Assembly: GCA_002869535.1 (NCBI GenBank)
Contig: PKUK01000001.1
Coordinates: forward strand, 434,001 to 498,000
Source of the DNA: Arcobacter sp.
GTDB taxonomy: Bacteria > Campylobacterota > Campylobacteria > Campylobacterales > Arcobacteraceae
Length of the DNA stretch: 64,000 nt
Reading direction: 5' to 3'
Positions 36,527 through 46,968 of this stretch are shown in pieces. The first letter of the stretch is position 1. Each line of letters opens with the position of its first letter. The notes beneath the pieces were generated by a model. It saw nothing but the letters and a program-made list of their open reading frames with translations. It ran no database searches and had not been told where the DNA came from. Both the position numbers and the translations under genes were made by a program.

Positions 36527-37663
36527 ATGCTTGAGTTAAAGTTAGTTGTGGTTGAAGATGATGAAGTATTATTAAAAAGAATTACTAGAATATTAAAAAG
36601 AGAAATTGCCGAGGTTTACTCCTTCAGTAACCCAGATGAAGCATTAGCAAAAATACTTGAAATCAAACCTGATATTATTGTATCTGATATTCACATGCCA
36701 GGTATGAGTGGCTTAGAAATGTATAAAAAAATCAAAGATAAAAACTTAGATGTTCCTATTATCATGGCATCTGCATTTAGTGAACCAAAGTATTTTATAG
36801 AAGCTATTAAATTAAAAGTTAAAAACTTTATAGTCAAGCCAATTGATGTTGATAATTTATTAAATGAAATAAGACAGTTCAATAAAGAAATAGAAGAGAA
36901 AAAAGAACTAAGTAAAAAAGAAAAAGTATTAAGAATACAATCAAAAATGGCTTCAATGGGCGAGATGCTAGGAAATATTGCTCATCAATGGAGACAACCT
37001 TTAAATACAATTTCACTTAGTGCAAGTACAATTCAAGTGGGCAAAGAGATGAAAACTATTGATTATGAAGAAGACTTGGATGAATACTTAGATAATATTA
37101 TGAACTCTGTAGAATACATGAATACGACAATGAATTATTTTCAAAACTATTTAAAACCAAATAAACTTGAAAGTTGTTTCTATTTAGAGGATACGATAAA
37201 AAAAGTAGAAAACCTAATCATTGCACAATGTAAAGCTTATGACATACAACTTATAAAAAATATTAAAAATACGCATTTATGTAATTATCAAAATGAACTT
37301 CTACAAGTTATTTTAAATATTATAAAAAATGCAAATGATGAGTTAATAAAAATTGATACAGAAAGATATATTTTTATTGATATAACAGAAGAGAATAATG
37401 AAACAGTAATTAAAATAAAAGATAATGCTGGTGGAATACAACAAGAGAATATAGATTCAATATTTGAAGCTTATATAACTGGAAAAGATGAGACAGAAGG
37501 TACTGGTATTGGACTTTATATGTCTAAACAGATAGTAGAAAATAGTTTAGAGGGTAAAATCAGTGCCCAAAATACTACTTTTACTTATGATGAAAAAGAG
37601 TATAAAGGAGCTGAATTTACTATTAGGCTAAGCTCTTTAATAAATAAGTTAACTGATACTTGA
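36527..37663 (+). CDS. REC-histidine kinase (soluble hybrid)
   Basis: A 378-residue protein with the receiver first (residues 1-120: VVEDDEV, VSDIHMPGMSG, VKPIDV) and then a kinase core with AHQWRQPLN, NANDEL, DNAGGI and GTGIGLYMSK. There are no membrane segments. The receiver-first order suggests a phosphorelay intermediate whose kinase activity is set by an upstream kinase. Two TATAAT boxes lie upstream (36461-36466 and 36479-36484). Its 3' end overlaps the large convergent kinase by 15 bp. Confidence 0.9.
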   Translation: MLELKLVVVEDDEVLLKRITRILKREIAEVYSFSNPDEALAKILEIKPDIIVSDIHMPGMSGLEMYKKIKDKNLDVPIIMASAFSEPKYFIEAIKLKVKNFIVKPIDVDNLLNEIRQFNKEIEEKKELSKKEKVLRIQSKMASMGEMLGNIAHQWRQPLNTISLSASTIQVGKEMKTIDYEEDLDEYLDNIMNSVEYMNTTMNYFQNYLKPNKLESCFYLEDTIKKVENLIIAQCKAYDIQLIKNIKNTHLCNYQNELLQVILNIIKNANDELIKIDTERYIFIDITEENNETVIKIKDNAGGIQQENIDSIFEAYITGKDETEGTGIGLYMSKQIVENSLEGKISAQNTTFTYDEKEYKGAEFTIRLSSLINKLTDT

Positions 37664-40537
37664 CAAGTTGATAATAAATGAACTTCCTTTGTATTTTTTA
37701 CCTTCAATAATAAGTTCTGAATCATTATAAGATATAGTTCCTTTTAGTGATTTTTCCATCACCATCTTTGAAATATAAAGACCTAATCCTGTACCCATCT
37801 CTTTTGTTGTAAAATATGGTTCAAAAATTCTATCCTTAGATTCAGGGTCTATTCCTCCTGCATAATCAGTAATTATAATATCAAAGGTACTATCATCTTT
37901 TTTAAGTACTGAAATATCTATTTTATGATTTATATTATCCGAATCTTCCAAAGCAATAATTGCATCCTTTGCATTATTTATACAATTAATTATCAATTGC
38001 TTAAGCTCTGAAACTCTACTATTGAGATTATAATCATTAAAATCTGAATCTTCCAATTCTTTAATATTAACTTTTTTATTATCTTTATAAATATATATAT
38101 CCATATAAATAGCATTTTCTTTTAATTGAGCCCATGAAAACGATATTATTTCATTAAGTGAGTCTATTATATTAAACTCAACAATTTTATTTGATTTTGT
38201 AAAAAAGTTTCTAAACTCATCTATAGTTTTTGACATATACCTTAATTGTTCCATAATCTCATCACGGGACTCAGTAAGATACTCCTCATCTATTTCATTG
38301 TGTTTATATGCAGGTATTAGGTCTTGAATTGCTAATCCAATAGAGTTTAAAGGCTGTCTCCATTGATGTGCAATTGCAGCAACCATCTCTCCCATTGAGA
38401 CTAGTTTTGATTGTTGCATTAAAAGATGTTCTTGATTTTTTTCTTTTTCTTGTAGTTCTTTTATGATTGTGATATCTTGACATGTACCAAATATATTGAT
38501 TGCTTCGTCATTTAAATATGTTGTACTACCTTTTAGATGAACAGTTTTTACTTTATTTCCAACAATTATTTTATATTCCATATTTAAAGGTATTTTATTG
38601 TCAATTGCATATTGAATACCATTTTTAACACTCTTCTTATCTTCTGGATGAACAAAATTCATAAAAGAATCATAACTAGGAACAAAATCAGAATCTTCAA
38701 TTTCAAAAATCTTTAAAATCATATCTGACCAAGAAAAACTATTATCTTTTATATTCCAATCCCAGTGTCCCAATAGAGATATCTTTTCGGCTTCTAATAG
38801 TTTTTCAGTAACTGCTTTTTTCTCAGTGATATTTTCAATTATAGATATAAAGTATTCTATTTTTTCTTTTTTCTCATCTAAAAAAACAGGTGTCACTGAT
38901 AAGTTTACCCATACAACAGTTCCATTTTTATGAATATATCTCTTTTCCATAGAATACTTATCAATTTCTTTTCTTAAAAGCTGTTTTACATGAGAAATAT
39001 CCTTTTCTAAATCATCTTCATGGGTTATATCTTTAAAGGTAAGTTTTACTGCTTCTTTATTTGTATAACCTATAATTGAAGCAAATTTACTGTTTAGCCT
39101 CCAAAAAGTTCCATCTAGTAAAACTAAAGCGATACCTAAGGGCGATTCATTAAAAACATTTTCAAATAACTTTTTATTTTCTCTCTCTTTTTCTATATCT
39201 CTAATTGAACCAATAAAAAAAGTTTTAGCATCAATATTTACTTTTGTTATAGATAAACTAATTGGAATCAATTTTTTATTTTTAGTTATACCAAATAGTT
39301 CTCTTTGTGTTGTTAGAACTTTTGTCATCATAGTTCTATCATGGCTAGCTAAATATTCATCATGTCTTGAATGATGTGGTTCAGGTATTAAAATATTTAC
39401 ATTTTTTCCTATCAATTCATTTTCTGTATAACCAAAAGTTAATAAAGTAGTATTATTTACTGTTTGTATTATTCCTCTTTCATTTATCATTACAATAGAG
39501 TCTAAAGAGTTGTCTAAAATCTTTTTTGTCTTAAACTCACTCTCTTTTAATCTATTTAAATACTCATAAACTATTTTAAAAAAAGGTAAGATTAAAATTA
39601 AAATAGCAAAAATAATTGATATGCCTATTATTTTTGATTGATTTATAAATAGGTTTGTATCATTTAAATCTTTAAAACTATAAACTATATAAAAAAGTTC
39701 ATTGTTCCAAAGCCTTAAGTCTTTAACTATAAAATCATCATCATACGTATTTGTATATATTGAGGAGTCTAACTCTGAGATACTTACATTAAATTTATCT
39801 TTGATAGTAAATTTATTATCTTGATATTTTGACCAATTATTTTTATTATCTGAATTTATAATAAAATATCCATCTTTGTCTACTAAGTTTACATTTAAAA
39901 ATGTTGAAGTGATATGTTCTCTTAACCAATCATTCATTTGATAATTTATTATTACGATACCATCTTTATCTTCTCCTTTGAAAACAGGCATTGCAATTCT
40001 TAGCGTTGCACGAAAAGGTATATCTACTTTACCATTTTCTATATTTAAGTCTAAAGGAGAAATACCCATTTCATTTTTTTCTAATTTAATAAAATGCTTA
40101 AAATAATCTCTTTGAGATTTATTTTGTAATTCATTTTTAGACATAACCTTAATATCACCATCTTTATTATCTAATTTAATTAACTCATCCCCATCTAAAG
40201 AGAGTATTCTTATTTGCATAATTAAATCAAGCTTTTTCATTTGATCTTTAAAAAGACCTATAACTTCTTTTTCATTATTTGTATTTAACTCTCTTAAGTA
40301 CTCAACAAGCATTATATGGTTTGCTAAAATAGATAGATATGCTTTTCTATCATTTTGAAATAATCTTATACTATTTACTAAATATTTGTATTCAGTTTCA
40401 ATTTTATCTTTACTTGAATTTTTGATTAAATCTGTGCTATATTTAAAGGTAAAAATAAATATAGAAAAAGATATTATTATACATACTGCTAAAATAAGCC
40501 AATGTGTTGAGGTTTTAATTTTTTTCATCTTATTCAC
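37649..40537 (-). CDS. Membrane sensor histidine kinase with periplasmic Cache and three PAS domains
   Basis: A 962-residue kinase. A membrane helix at about residues 12-32 and another near 305-325 bracket a periplasmic double-Cache region. Three PAS domains follow; the first has a FixL-like NILIPEPHHSRHDEYL segment, which in FixL relatives lies in a haem PAS, so oxygen or redox input is possible. The core has AHQWRQPLN, NAKDAI, DYAGGID and GTGLGLYISK. It is transcribed alone. The convergent REC-kinase next to it could be a partner. Confidence 0.9.
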   Translation of the reverse strand: MNKMKKIKTSTHWLILAVCIIISFSIFIFTFKYSTDLIKNSSKDKIETEYKYLVNSIRLFQNDRKAYLSILANHIMLVEYLRELNTNNEKEVIGLFKDQMKKLDLIMQIRILSLDGDELIKLDNKDGDIKVMSKNELQNKSQRDYFKHFIKLEKNEMGISPLDLNIENGKVDIPFRATLRIAMPVFKGEDKDGIVIINYQMNDWLREHITSTFLNVNLVDKDGYFIINSDNKNNWSKYQDNKFTIKDKFNVSISELDSSIYTNTYDDDFIVKDLRLWNNELFYIVYSFKDLNDTNLFINQSKIIGISIIFAILILILPFFKIVYEYLNRLKESEFKTKKILDNSLDSIVMINERGIIQTVNNTTLLTFGYTENELIGKNVNILIPEPHHSRHDEYLASHDRTMMTKVLTTQRELFGITKNKKLIPISLSITKVNIDAKTFFIGSIRDIEKERENKKLFENVFNESPLGIALVLLDGTFWRLNSKFASIIGYTNKEAVKLTFKDITHEDDLEKDISHVKQLLRKEIDKYSMEKRYIHKNGTVVWVNLSVTPVFLDEKKEKIEYFISIIENITEKKAVTEKLLEAEKISLLGHWDWNIKDNSFSWSDMILKIFEIEDSDFVPSYDSFMNFVHPEDKKSVKNGIQYAIDNKIPLNMEYKIIVGNKVKTVHLKGSTTYLNDEAINIFGTCQDITIIKELQEKEKNQEHLLMQQSKLVSMGEMVAAIAHQWRQPLNSIGLAIQDLIPAYKHNEIDEEYLTESRDEIMEQLRYMSKTIDEFRNFFTKSNKIVEFNIIDSLNEIISFSWAQLKENAIYMDIYIYKDNKKVNIKELEDSDFNDYNLNSRVSELKQLIINCINNAKDAIIALEDSDNINHKIDISVLKKDDSTFDIIITDYAGGIDPESKDRIFEPYFTTKEMGTGLGLYISKMVMEKSLKGTISYNDSELIIEGKKYKGSSFIINLSSIS

Positions 40538-40603
40538 TTTTATTTTGAAGTTTTATTAAAATAAATAGTAGCATAAGTAGTATAAATGTTATTAAATTTA
40601 TAT

Positions 40604-41425
40604 CTAAAAACATTCCTGTTTATTTGATAGTCTTTTTAATTCTTCACAAGAAAATCCAGCTTTTTTTCTTGCTTCAAAATTCATATCTGTTTTTTTGCCT
40701 TGTGTACTACCAGGATAGTACTTTTCAAGAAGTTCTAAGTATTTATTCTCCACATTTAGATTCTCTTTTTCACATGCATATCTAAACCATCTATCACCTT
40801 TGTAAACATGGTCAACTTCTTCTTCTAAAATAATATTAAGAGCTTTTAGTATTTCACTATTTATTGGATCTGGATTTGATTCAAGTTTTTTCATTATCTT
40901 TGGATTTTGGTCAAGTCCATTAGCTTCGAGATATCTTGGAACTATTGCCATTCTATCCACTAAGTGGGTTGTTTTTTTCATAGCTTCAAAAAGGTTTGTA
41001 TGCACTTCAAAATCACCATACTTATAGCCTATCTTTTCCATAATCTTTTCAATCATTAAAAAGTGTCTTATTTCATCACTGGCAACTTCTAACCAATCTT
41101 TATAATAATCACTTGGCATATTTTTAAATCTAAGTGCAGCATCAAGGGCTAAATCAATAGCACTATACTCTATATGTGCAATTGTGTGAAGTAAGCTTCC
41201 TTTACCCTCATTTGTATCAAAATACTTTCTAATTTTTACATTTCTAGGCAAAACTATTTTCATGAAACTTTTGTATGATGGTTCATTTTGTGGTTTTGGC
41301 TCAAAACTTAAGTCATAATTTACTTTATTAGCTAAGAAATTTTCATAAAAGCTCTCAAATTTTTCAAATTTTTCTTTTGGACTACTTGTTAATAAAATAT
41401 CTTCTAAGTTTTCAAAATAATTCAC
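40604..41425 (-). CDS. DUF455 ferritin-like protein
   Basis: A 273-residue helical protein of the DUF455 family (COG2833). Di-iron ligand patterns are visible: HIEYSAIDLALD, SDEIRHFLMIE and EEEVDHVYKGDRW. Some relatives are linked to tRNA hydroxylation, but the activity here is unproven. The start is GTG at 41425 with AGGTAA upstream. It is divergent from the MBL hydrolase, with a 59-bp gap. Confidence 0.87.
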   Translation of the reverse strand: MNYFENLEDILLTSSPKEKFEKFESFYENFLANKVNYDLSFEPKPQNEPSYKSFMKIVLPRNVKIRKYFDTNEGKGSLLHTIAHIEYSAIDLALDAALRFKNMPSDYYKDWLEVASDEIRHFLMIEKIMEKIGYKYGDFEVHTNLFEAMKKTTHLVDRMAIVPRYLEANGLDQNPKIMKKLESNPDPINSEILKALNIILEEEVDHVYKGDRWFRYACEKENLNVENKYLELLEKYYPGSTQGKKTDMNFEARKKAGFSCEELKRLSNKQECF

Positions 41426-41484
41426 TTATTACCTCTAAATTGATATAATCTAATAAAAATAGATTCTATCTAATAAGGTTTGAA

Positions 41485-42078
41485 ATGGATATAAAAATAA
41501 AGCCAATGGGCGAATATCAAACAAATTGTTATATTGTAAGTGTTAATGATAAAGATTTTATAATAGACCCAGGTGTTGGTGCAATGCCATGGATAAAAGA
41601 AAACGCAAAAAACCCTGTTGTGATTTTAAACACACATGGACATTTTGACCATGTATGGTCAAACAATGAAGTAAGCCGTGAATTTGGTCTAAAAATATAT
41701 TGTCCTAAAGATGATGCTTTTATGCTAGAAAAATACCCATATGGCTTTGGAATGACTCCAAGTGTTGCAGATGTATTAGTTGAAGGAGACCAAGAGTTTA
41801 AAATAGAAGGTATAACTGTAAAGTATCATTTTTTTCCAGGTCATACACCCGGATGTTCTGCTATTGAGATAGATGGCAATCTTTTTACAGGTGATTTTAT
41901 ATTTAAAGGTACAATTGGTAGAGTTGATTTTCCTTTTTCAAGTCCCCAAAATATGAAAAAAAGCATAAAAAAAGTTTTATCGTGGGAAAAAGATATTGAT
42001 ATCTTTCCTGGGCATGGAGAGAGTACAACACTAAAAAGTGAAGTAGCAGCACTAAATAGTTGGTTGAATTACCTATAA
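41485..42078 (+). CDS. Metallo-beta-lactamase-fold hydrolase (glyoxalase II-like)
   Basis: A 197-residue MBL-fold protein with the zinc motif NTHGHFDHVW, the third His in PGHTPG, the bridging Asp in FTGDFIF and the last His in FPGHGEST. The size and motifs fit the short glyoxalase II-like group (YcbL type), which hydrolyses thioesters such as S-lactoylglutathione or related compounds. TATAAT lies at 41444-41449. The substrate is unknown. Confidence 0.9.
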   Translation: MDIKIKPMGEYQTNCYIVSVNDKDFIIDPGVGAMPWIKENAKNPVVILNTHGHFDHVWSNNEVSREFGLKIYCPKDDAFMLEKYPYGFGMTPSVADVLVEGDQEFKIEGITVKYHFFPGHTPGCSAIEIDGNLFTGDFIFKGTIGRVDFPFSSPQNMKKSIKKVLSWEKDIDIFPGHGESTTLKSEVAALNSWLNYL

Positions 42079-42160
42079 AAACTATTTAACATATAGGTTT
42101 TATGCTAGTTTTAAATAAAAAGAATTATAATTAAGTAAATTTACATAAAGAAGAGAGAGT

Positions 42161-43129
42161 ATGTTAAAAAACTCAATATTAAGCTTGATAAAATCATCAA
42201 GTCACAATGAAAAAGATTTTAAGTCATTAGAAAAGATTTATGAATTATATGAACAACTTCAATACTCATCAAATATAAAACAAGTGGCTGAAGATATTTA
42301 TGAGTGGCTTAATAGAAACTATAACGTAGATAATGTAACCTTCTCTTTATTTGATATGAAAAATAATAAAAAAGAAAATATATATGTAAAAGGACAAGAG
42401 TTTTATTTAGATGATGATAAGTCTTTTTTCTTTATTATAAATACACATACCTCTCAAAATGCAATTGTATCTTTTTCTGCAACTTCAAAAACACACTATA
42501 CTGTCTTAGAAGCTGAGTACAACGCTATTGAATCAGCATTTTTTCAGATATCTCCTATCATTCAAAGTGGTATTTTAAAGAAAAACTATATTCAAGCTAA
42601 TTCTATTGATTCGGTTACAAACGTTTATAATAGACAATACTTAACAGAACATGTAAATAAACTAATAAATTTATCACATAAAGATAAAAATGAAGTTTTC
42701 TTTTTAATGGTTGGAATTGACAGGTTTAAAGCTGTAATTGATGAATTTGATTATGATATTGGAGATAAGGTTTTAATTGAACTTGCAAGGGTTATTCACT
42801 CAAATATCTCTGAGTTTGATTTAGTAGCAAGACTTTCAGGAGATGAGTTCTTAGTCTCTATTTTAAGTACAGCACAAGAAGATGAAGTAAAAGCTATTTG
42901 TGAAAAACTAATTCAAGACTTTGCCCAAGTAGAAATACAAATAAATGAGGAAGCAACTCTTAAAAAAACTATTTGTATAGGTTATGATAAATTTGAAGCA
43001 TCAACAAATACTATGGATCAAATTATCAAAAACTCAGATACAGCCCTTTATGAAGCTAAAAACAAAGGAAGAAGTTCATTTTTAGCTTTTAAAGACATAA
43101 AAGAAGAAGATAATATAGATTTATTTTAG
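42161..43129 (+). CDS. Diguanylate cyclase with N-terminal GAF-like region
   Basis: A 322-residue soluble protein. Residues about 20-145 look like a GAF-type sensor. The GGDEF domain (from about 160) has SVTNVYNRQYL and the active-site loop ARLSGDEFLVSI; SGDEF is a functional variant. There is no clear RxxD inhibitory site four residues upstream, so product inhibition may be absent. TATAAT lies at 42126-42131. The 3' end overlaps cmoB by 4 bp on the opposite strand. It is the only convincing c-di-GMP synthase in the window. Confidence 0.9.
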   Translation: MLKNSILSLIKSSSHNEKDFKSLEKIYELYEQLQYSSNIKQVAEDIYEWLNRNYNVDNVTFSLFDMKNNKKENIYVKGQEFYLDDDKSFFFIINTHTSQNAIVSFSATSKTHYTVLEAEYNAIESAFFQISPIIQSGILKKNYIQANSIDSVTNVYNRQYLTEHVNKLINLSHKDKNEVFFLMVGIDRFKAVIDEFDYDIGDKVLIELARVIHSNISEFDLVARLSGDEFLVSILSTAQEDEVKAICEKLIQDFAQVEIQINEEATLKKTICIGYDKFEASTNTMDQIIKNSDTALYEAKNKGRSSFLAFKDIKEEDNIDLF

Positions 43130-44046
43130 TTCTTCTTTTTTGCTTTAATATAGACTCTTTTGGGTGCAGGATACCCTTCTACAGTTTTAGTTTTATCATT
43201 TGGGTCCAAAAAGTCTTCTAAACTTTGGTCAAAAGACCATTGAGTTTTTCTTTGTTCTTCACTTGAAGTGGTAGTAACAGCAAGAACTTCAATATAACAA
43301 AACCCTGCTCTAATTAGCCAGTTTTTAAGTGCTGGTATTGTTGGTATAAAATAGATATTGGGAATCTTAGAATACCTTACATTTGGAGTAAGAGCAACTT
43401 CTTCTTCACCATCTATCATAAAAGTATCAATTAAGACTTCACCATCTTTGCTTAAAGAGTTTCTTAACAGTTTTAATGTTCCAACTGGATCTGGTCTATG
43501 ATATAAAACACCTAACATAAAAATAAAATCAAAACTATGATTATATATCTCCAAGTGCTCAACTCCAAGTTTTTCATAAACTATATCGCTTTTAACAAAG
43601 TGATTTATAAACTCAAACTGAAGCATAGTTAGAGGACTTGGATCAAAACCAATAAGTTTTTTAGGTTTATCCTCAAGCATTCTAAACATGTAATAGCCAT
43701 TGTTACAGCCAATATCAGCTACTACTTTATCTTTTAGATTAAAATAAGGTCGTATTAGATTATACTTTATATTACTTTGCCATTCACTATCTATTTCTAA
43801 ACCAAAAAGATTAAAAGGACCTTTTCTCCAAGGAATTAGAGTTTTAGCAGTTTGTAAAACAGTTTCTCTTTCATCTTGGGTTAAATCCTCTTCTTTACCA
43901 ACAGTAAGCCAATCCTCAAGTTTAATTTCACATGATTCTTTTACTATTTTTTGTGCTTTTAATAGTTGTTCATGCCAAGGTTTAATGTTTTTCCAGGAGA
44001 GACATTCTACTCTCTTTTTTTGTAGTTCTTTTAATTGTTCATTCAT
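43126..44046 (-). CDS. cmoB: tRNA carboxymethyluridine synthase CmoB
   Basis: A 306-residue CmoB that transfers a carboxymethyl group from carboxy-SAM to 5-hydroxyuridine 34 in tRNAs. Motifs: WRKGPFNLFG near residue 75, SAM site DIGCNNGYYMFRM, GFDPSP and GVLYHRPDP. I start it at ATG 44046; the upstream extension to 44115 is not CmoB-like and crosses the promoter. TATAAT lies 6 nt before this ATG, so the mRNA looks leaderless. It is divergent from ccsBA. Confidence 0.95.
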   Translation of the reverse strand: MNEQLKELQKKRVECLSWKNIKPWHEQLLKAQKIVKESCEIKLEDWLTVGKEEDLTQDERETVLQTAKTLIPWRKGPFNLFGLEIDSEWQSNIKYNLIRPYFNLKDKVVADIGCNNGYYMFRMLEDKPKKLIGFDPSPLTMLQFEFINHFVKSDIVYEKLGVEHLEIYNHSFDFIFMLGVLYHRPDPVGTLKLLRNSLSKDGEVLIDTFMIDGEEEVALTPNVRYSKIPNIYFIPTIPALKNWLIRAGFCYIEVLAVTTTSSEEQRKTQWSFDQSLEDFLDPNDKTKTVEGYPAPKRVYIKAKKKN

Positions 44047-44052
44047 AGTGCA

Positions 44053-44058
44053 ATTATA
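44053..44058 (-). promoter_or_regulatory. -10 box for cmoB, leaderless geometry
   Basis: TATAAT on the minus strand, 6 nt before the cmoB ATG. It also argues against the longer reading frame that starts at 44115, because the box would then lie inside the gene. Confidence 0.5.
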
Positions 44059-44183
44059 ATCATTATTTCTTAAATATCTTTTGATATAATTGCAAAACTT
44101 TAATATAGTTAACATAGTTAATATTTTATTAATAAAGCCTGATTATAATAAAACAAAAAAAAAGATACAAAAGGACTTATATT

Positions 44184-46949
44184 TTGACTAAAATATTGGA
44201 TATATTATTCTCATTTAAAACTACTCTGATTTTATTGGCAATACTCGCAATTGGAGCAGGAGTAGCTACATTTATGGAAAATGACTACGGAACATCCACA
44301 GCAAGAGTACTTGTATATAACCACTGGTGGTATGAATCTATCTTGGTTCTTACAACTGTAAATTTAATGGGTATAATTTATAGAAGAAAGATGTGGAAAC
44401 AAAAAGCAAAATTTTTGTTTCACTCTTCATTTGTATTGATTTTAATAGGAGCTGCGGTTACAAGATATGCAGGTTATGAAGGAATTATGCAAATAAGAGA
44501 GGGGCAAACTCAAAACCTAATGTACTCTTTAGAGCCTTTTTTACAAGTTAACATCAAAGAAAAAGATGGAAGCTCATATTATGCTGAATATCCAATAGAA
44601 CTATCTGCTTTAGGTGGCAACTACTTCAGCCATGATATTAATTTCAATGGCAAAACTCTAAATGTAAAGTTCAACAAACATATGTATGCAAAAAAAGGTA
44701 AAAATGATATGAGTATTCTTACTATTGATGCTACATTAAATGGACAAACAAAAGCTATAAAACTTCCAGGGAAAAGAGGTATTAAAGGAGTTGCAAAAAT
44801 AGAAGACTTTGGCGATACAATTTTAAGTGTTGAATATGGGTCAAAACTACTAAAACTACCTTTTTCAATAAAATTAAACGACTTCCAACTTGATAGGTAC
44901 CCAGGAAGTATGTCTCCATCTTCATATGCTTCTGAAGTAACTGTACTACAAGAAAATGGAGAATCTTATGATTATAGAATATTTATGAATAGAACACTTC
45001 ATCAAGGAAACTTCTTGTTTTTTCAAAGTTCTTATGACCAAGATGAAAAAGGAACAGTTTTGTCTGTAAATAATGACCCAGGTAAATGGCCAACATATTT
45101 AGGATACTTTTTCCTTACCTTAGGTCTTGTATTAAACCTATTTAGTAAACAATCAAGATTTTGGATACTTGCAAATAAAATGAAAAATAAAAATATTCTT
45201 TCACTGGTACTTGCCCTTGGATTAGCATTTACTGCTTCAAATCTACAAGCAGCAGAACAACAAACTCAAACGCAACAAACCCAAGCTACACAACAGGTAC
45301 AACAACCTACTGTAAAAGAGTATGATACAGTTGAAGAGTATATTGAAATGCTTAAAAAGGACTCTTTAGACTTAGCTACTAAATTTGGTACGCTTACTGT
45401 TCAAAGTCCTATGGGAAGAATGAAACCAGTTGACTCTTTAAATCAAGAAATTCTTTTAAAACTAACAGGTAAAAAATCTATGTTTGGTCTAAATGCTGAT
45501 CAAATTATACTTGGTATGATTTCTCGTCCAGAGATTTGGAGAAGTGTGAAAATGATAAAAATCACAACTCCAAGATTAAAAAACTATTTAGGGATTGATA
45601 AAGATAGAAAGTATATTGCTTTTGCAGAGGTTTTTAAAGATGGAAAATATATTTTAGCTGATGAGATAAATAAAGCAGCAGCTACAAAACCTGCACAAAG
45701 AGGAACATACGAAAAAGATATTATAAGAGTAGATGAAAGATTAAATGTTGCATTTATGACGTTTAATGCCAACTTATTTAATATCTTCCCTACTCCACAT
45801 GATTTTGACTCAACAAAATGGTTTAATCCAGTTGATGCAATGCAAAACTTCCAAGGTCAAGCACAAAAAGCTTTAGAGACAATGATTAGAGGATTTGTAA
45901 ATACAATTATTCTTGAAGATTGGGAAAATGCTAGTAAATACTTAGACTTTATTTATGCTTATCAAAGAAAAGTTGGGGAGAAAATAATACCAAGTGAACA
46001 AGAGATTTCAAATGAAATTATGTTTAATAAACTTGATATTTTCCCAAAACTTACTTTAGCTTACTTACTTGTTGGTTTTATTATGTTGATTACTGCATTT
46101 GTTGTAGTATTTAATCCAAAAATCAAACCTAAGAAAACTACTTTAGTAGCCTTTACTGTTTTATCAATACTTTTTGCAGCACATACCTTTGGTATGGGAT
46201 TCAGATGGGTAGTTGCAGGACATGCTCCTTGGTCAAATACTTATGAATCTCTACTTTATATTTCATGGTCTGGTGTTTTCGCAGGTGTATTTTTCTTTAG
46301 AAAATCACTATTTGCCCTTAGTGCTGCTGTAATTGTTGCTGCAATATTTATGTTTACAGCACATCTAACAAGTATTGATCCACAAATAACAAACCTAGTT
46401 CCTGTTCTTAAATCATATTGGCTTACAATTCATGTTTCAATTTTAACAGCTTCTTATGGTTTCTTTGGACTAAGTGCTATTATTGGATTTATGACACTTA
46501 TTTTATTTATCTTTAGAAAAAATAGACCTCACTTAGATGACACTATTAAACAAATAACATATATAAATGAGATGTCTTTAATCATTGGACTAAGTGCTAT
46601 TACAATAGGAAACTTCCTTGGTGGTGTTTGGGCAAATGAATCATGGGGAAGATATTGGGGATGGGATCCAAAAGAGACTTGGGCATATGTTTCAATTGTA
46701 GCTTATGCAATAGTTCTTCACTTAAGATTTGTTAAATCACTAAATAATCCATTTGTACTAACAACTGCTTCTGTTTTGACATTTAGTACAATACTTATGA
46801 CATATTTTGGTGTAAACTTCTACTTATCAGGAATGCACTCATATGCAACAGGAGACCCTGTACCTGTACCAACTTGGGTTTATGTTGTAACAACCCTTGT
46901 ATTCTTTACAATTGTAGCCGCATTTAAAAATAGAGATCTAAAAGCCTAA
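44184..46949 (+). CDS. ccsBA: Fused cytochrome c maturation protein CcsBA (System II)
   Basis: A 921-residue inner-membrane protein joining ResB/CcsB and CcsA, as in Helicobacter and other Campylobacterota. It exports haem and attaches it to CxxCH sites of apocytochromes. The N-terminal part has ResB helices and a large periplasmic domain; the C-terminal third has multiple membrane helices with the WWD-type motif WGRYWGWDPKETWA. The start is TTG after AAAGGAC, with TATAAT at 44144-44149. It would mature the two diheme peroxidases encoded near 55-58.6 kb. A terminator lies at the stop. Confidence 0.97.
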   Translation: MTKILDILFSFKTTLILLAILAIGAGVATFMENDYGTSTARVLVYNHWWYESILVLTTVNLMGIIYRRKMWKQKAKFLFHSSFVLILIGAAVTRYAGYEGIMQIREGQTQNLMYSLEPFLQVNIKEKDGSSYYAEYPIELSALGGNYFSHDINFNGKTLNVKFNKHMYAKKGKNDMSILTIDATLNGQTKAIKLPGKRGIKGVAKIEDFGDTILSVEYGSKLLKLPFSIKLNDFQLDRYPGSMSPSSYASEVTVLQENGESYDYRIFMNRTLHQGNFLFFQSSYDQDEKGTVLSVNNDPGKWPTYLGYFFLTLGLVLNLFSKQSRFWILANKMKNKNILSLVLALGLAFTASNLQAAEQQTQTQQTQATQQVQQPTVKEYDTVEEYIEMLKKDSLDLATKFGTLTVQSPMGRMKPVDSLNQEILLKLTGKKSMFGLNADQIILGMISRPEIWRSVKMIKITTPRLKNYLGIDKDRKYIAFAEVFKDGKYILADEINKAAATKPAQRGTYEKDIIRVDERLNVAFMTFNANLFNIFPTPHDFDSTKWFNPVDAMQNFQGQAQKALETMIRGFVNTIILEDWENASKYLDFIYAYQRKVGEKIIPSEQEISNEIMFNKLDIFPKLTLAYLLVGFIMLITAFVVVFNPKIKPKKTTLVAFTVLSILFAAHTFGMGFRWVVAGHAPWSNTYESLLYISWSGVFAGVFFFRKSLFALSAAVIVAAIFMFTAHLTSIDPQITNLVPVLKSYWLTIHVSILTASYGFFGLSAIIGFMTLILFIFRKNRPHLDDTIKQITYINEMSLIIGLSAITIGNFLGGVWANESWGRYWGWDPKETWAYVSIVAYAIVLHLRFVKSLNNPFVLTTASVLTFSTILMTYFGVNFYLSGMHSYATGDPVPVPTWVYVVTTLVFFTIVAAFKNRDLKA

Positions 46950-46967
46950 GTTAAATACTTAGGCTTT
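46941..46967. terminator. Bidirectional terminator between ccsBA and HD-GYP gene
   Basis: An 11-bp perfect stem (AAAGCCTAAGT with ACTTAGGCTTT) and 5-nt loop, overlapping the ccsBA stop, followed by TTTAATTTAATTTT. It also ends 2 bp before the stop codon of the convergent HD-GYP gene. Confidence 0.85.
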
Positions 46968-46968
46968 T

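Noticed and set aside
44047-44115. CmoB extension upstream of ATG 44046
   Set aside because: The extra residues are not CmoB-like and a TATAAT box would lie inside the gene.
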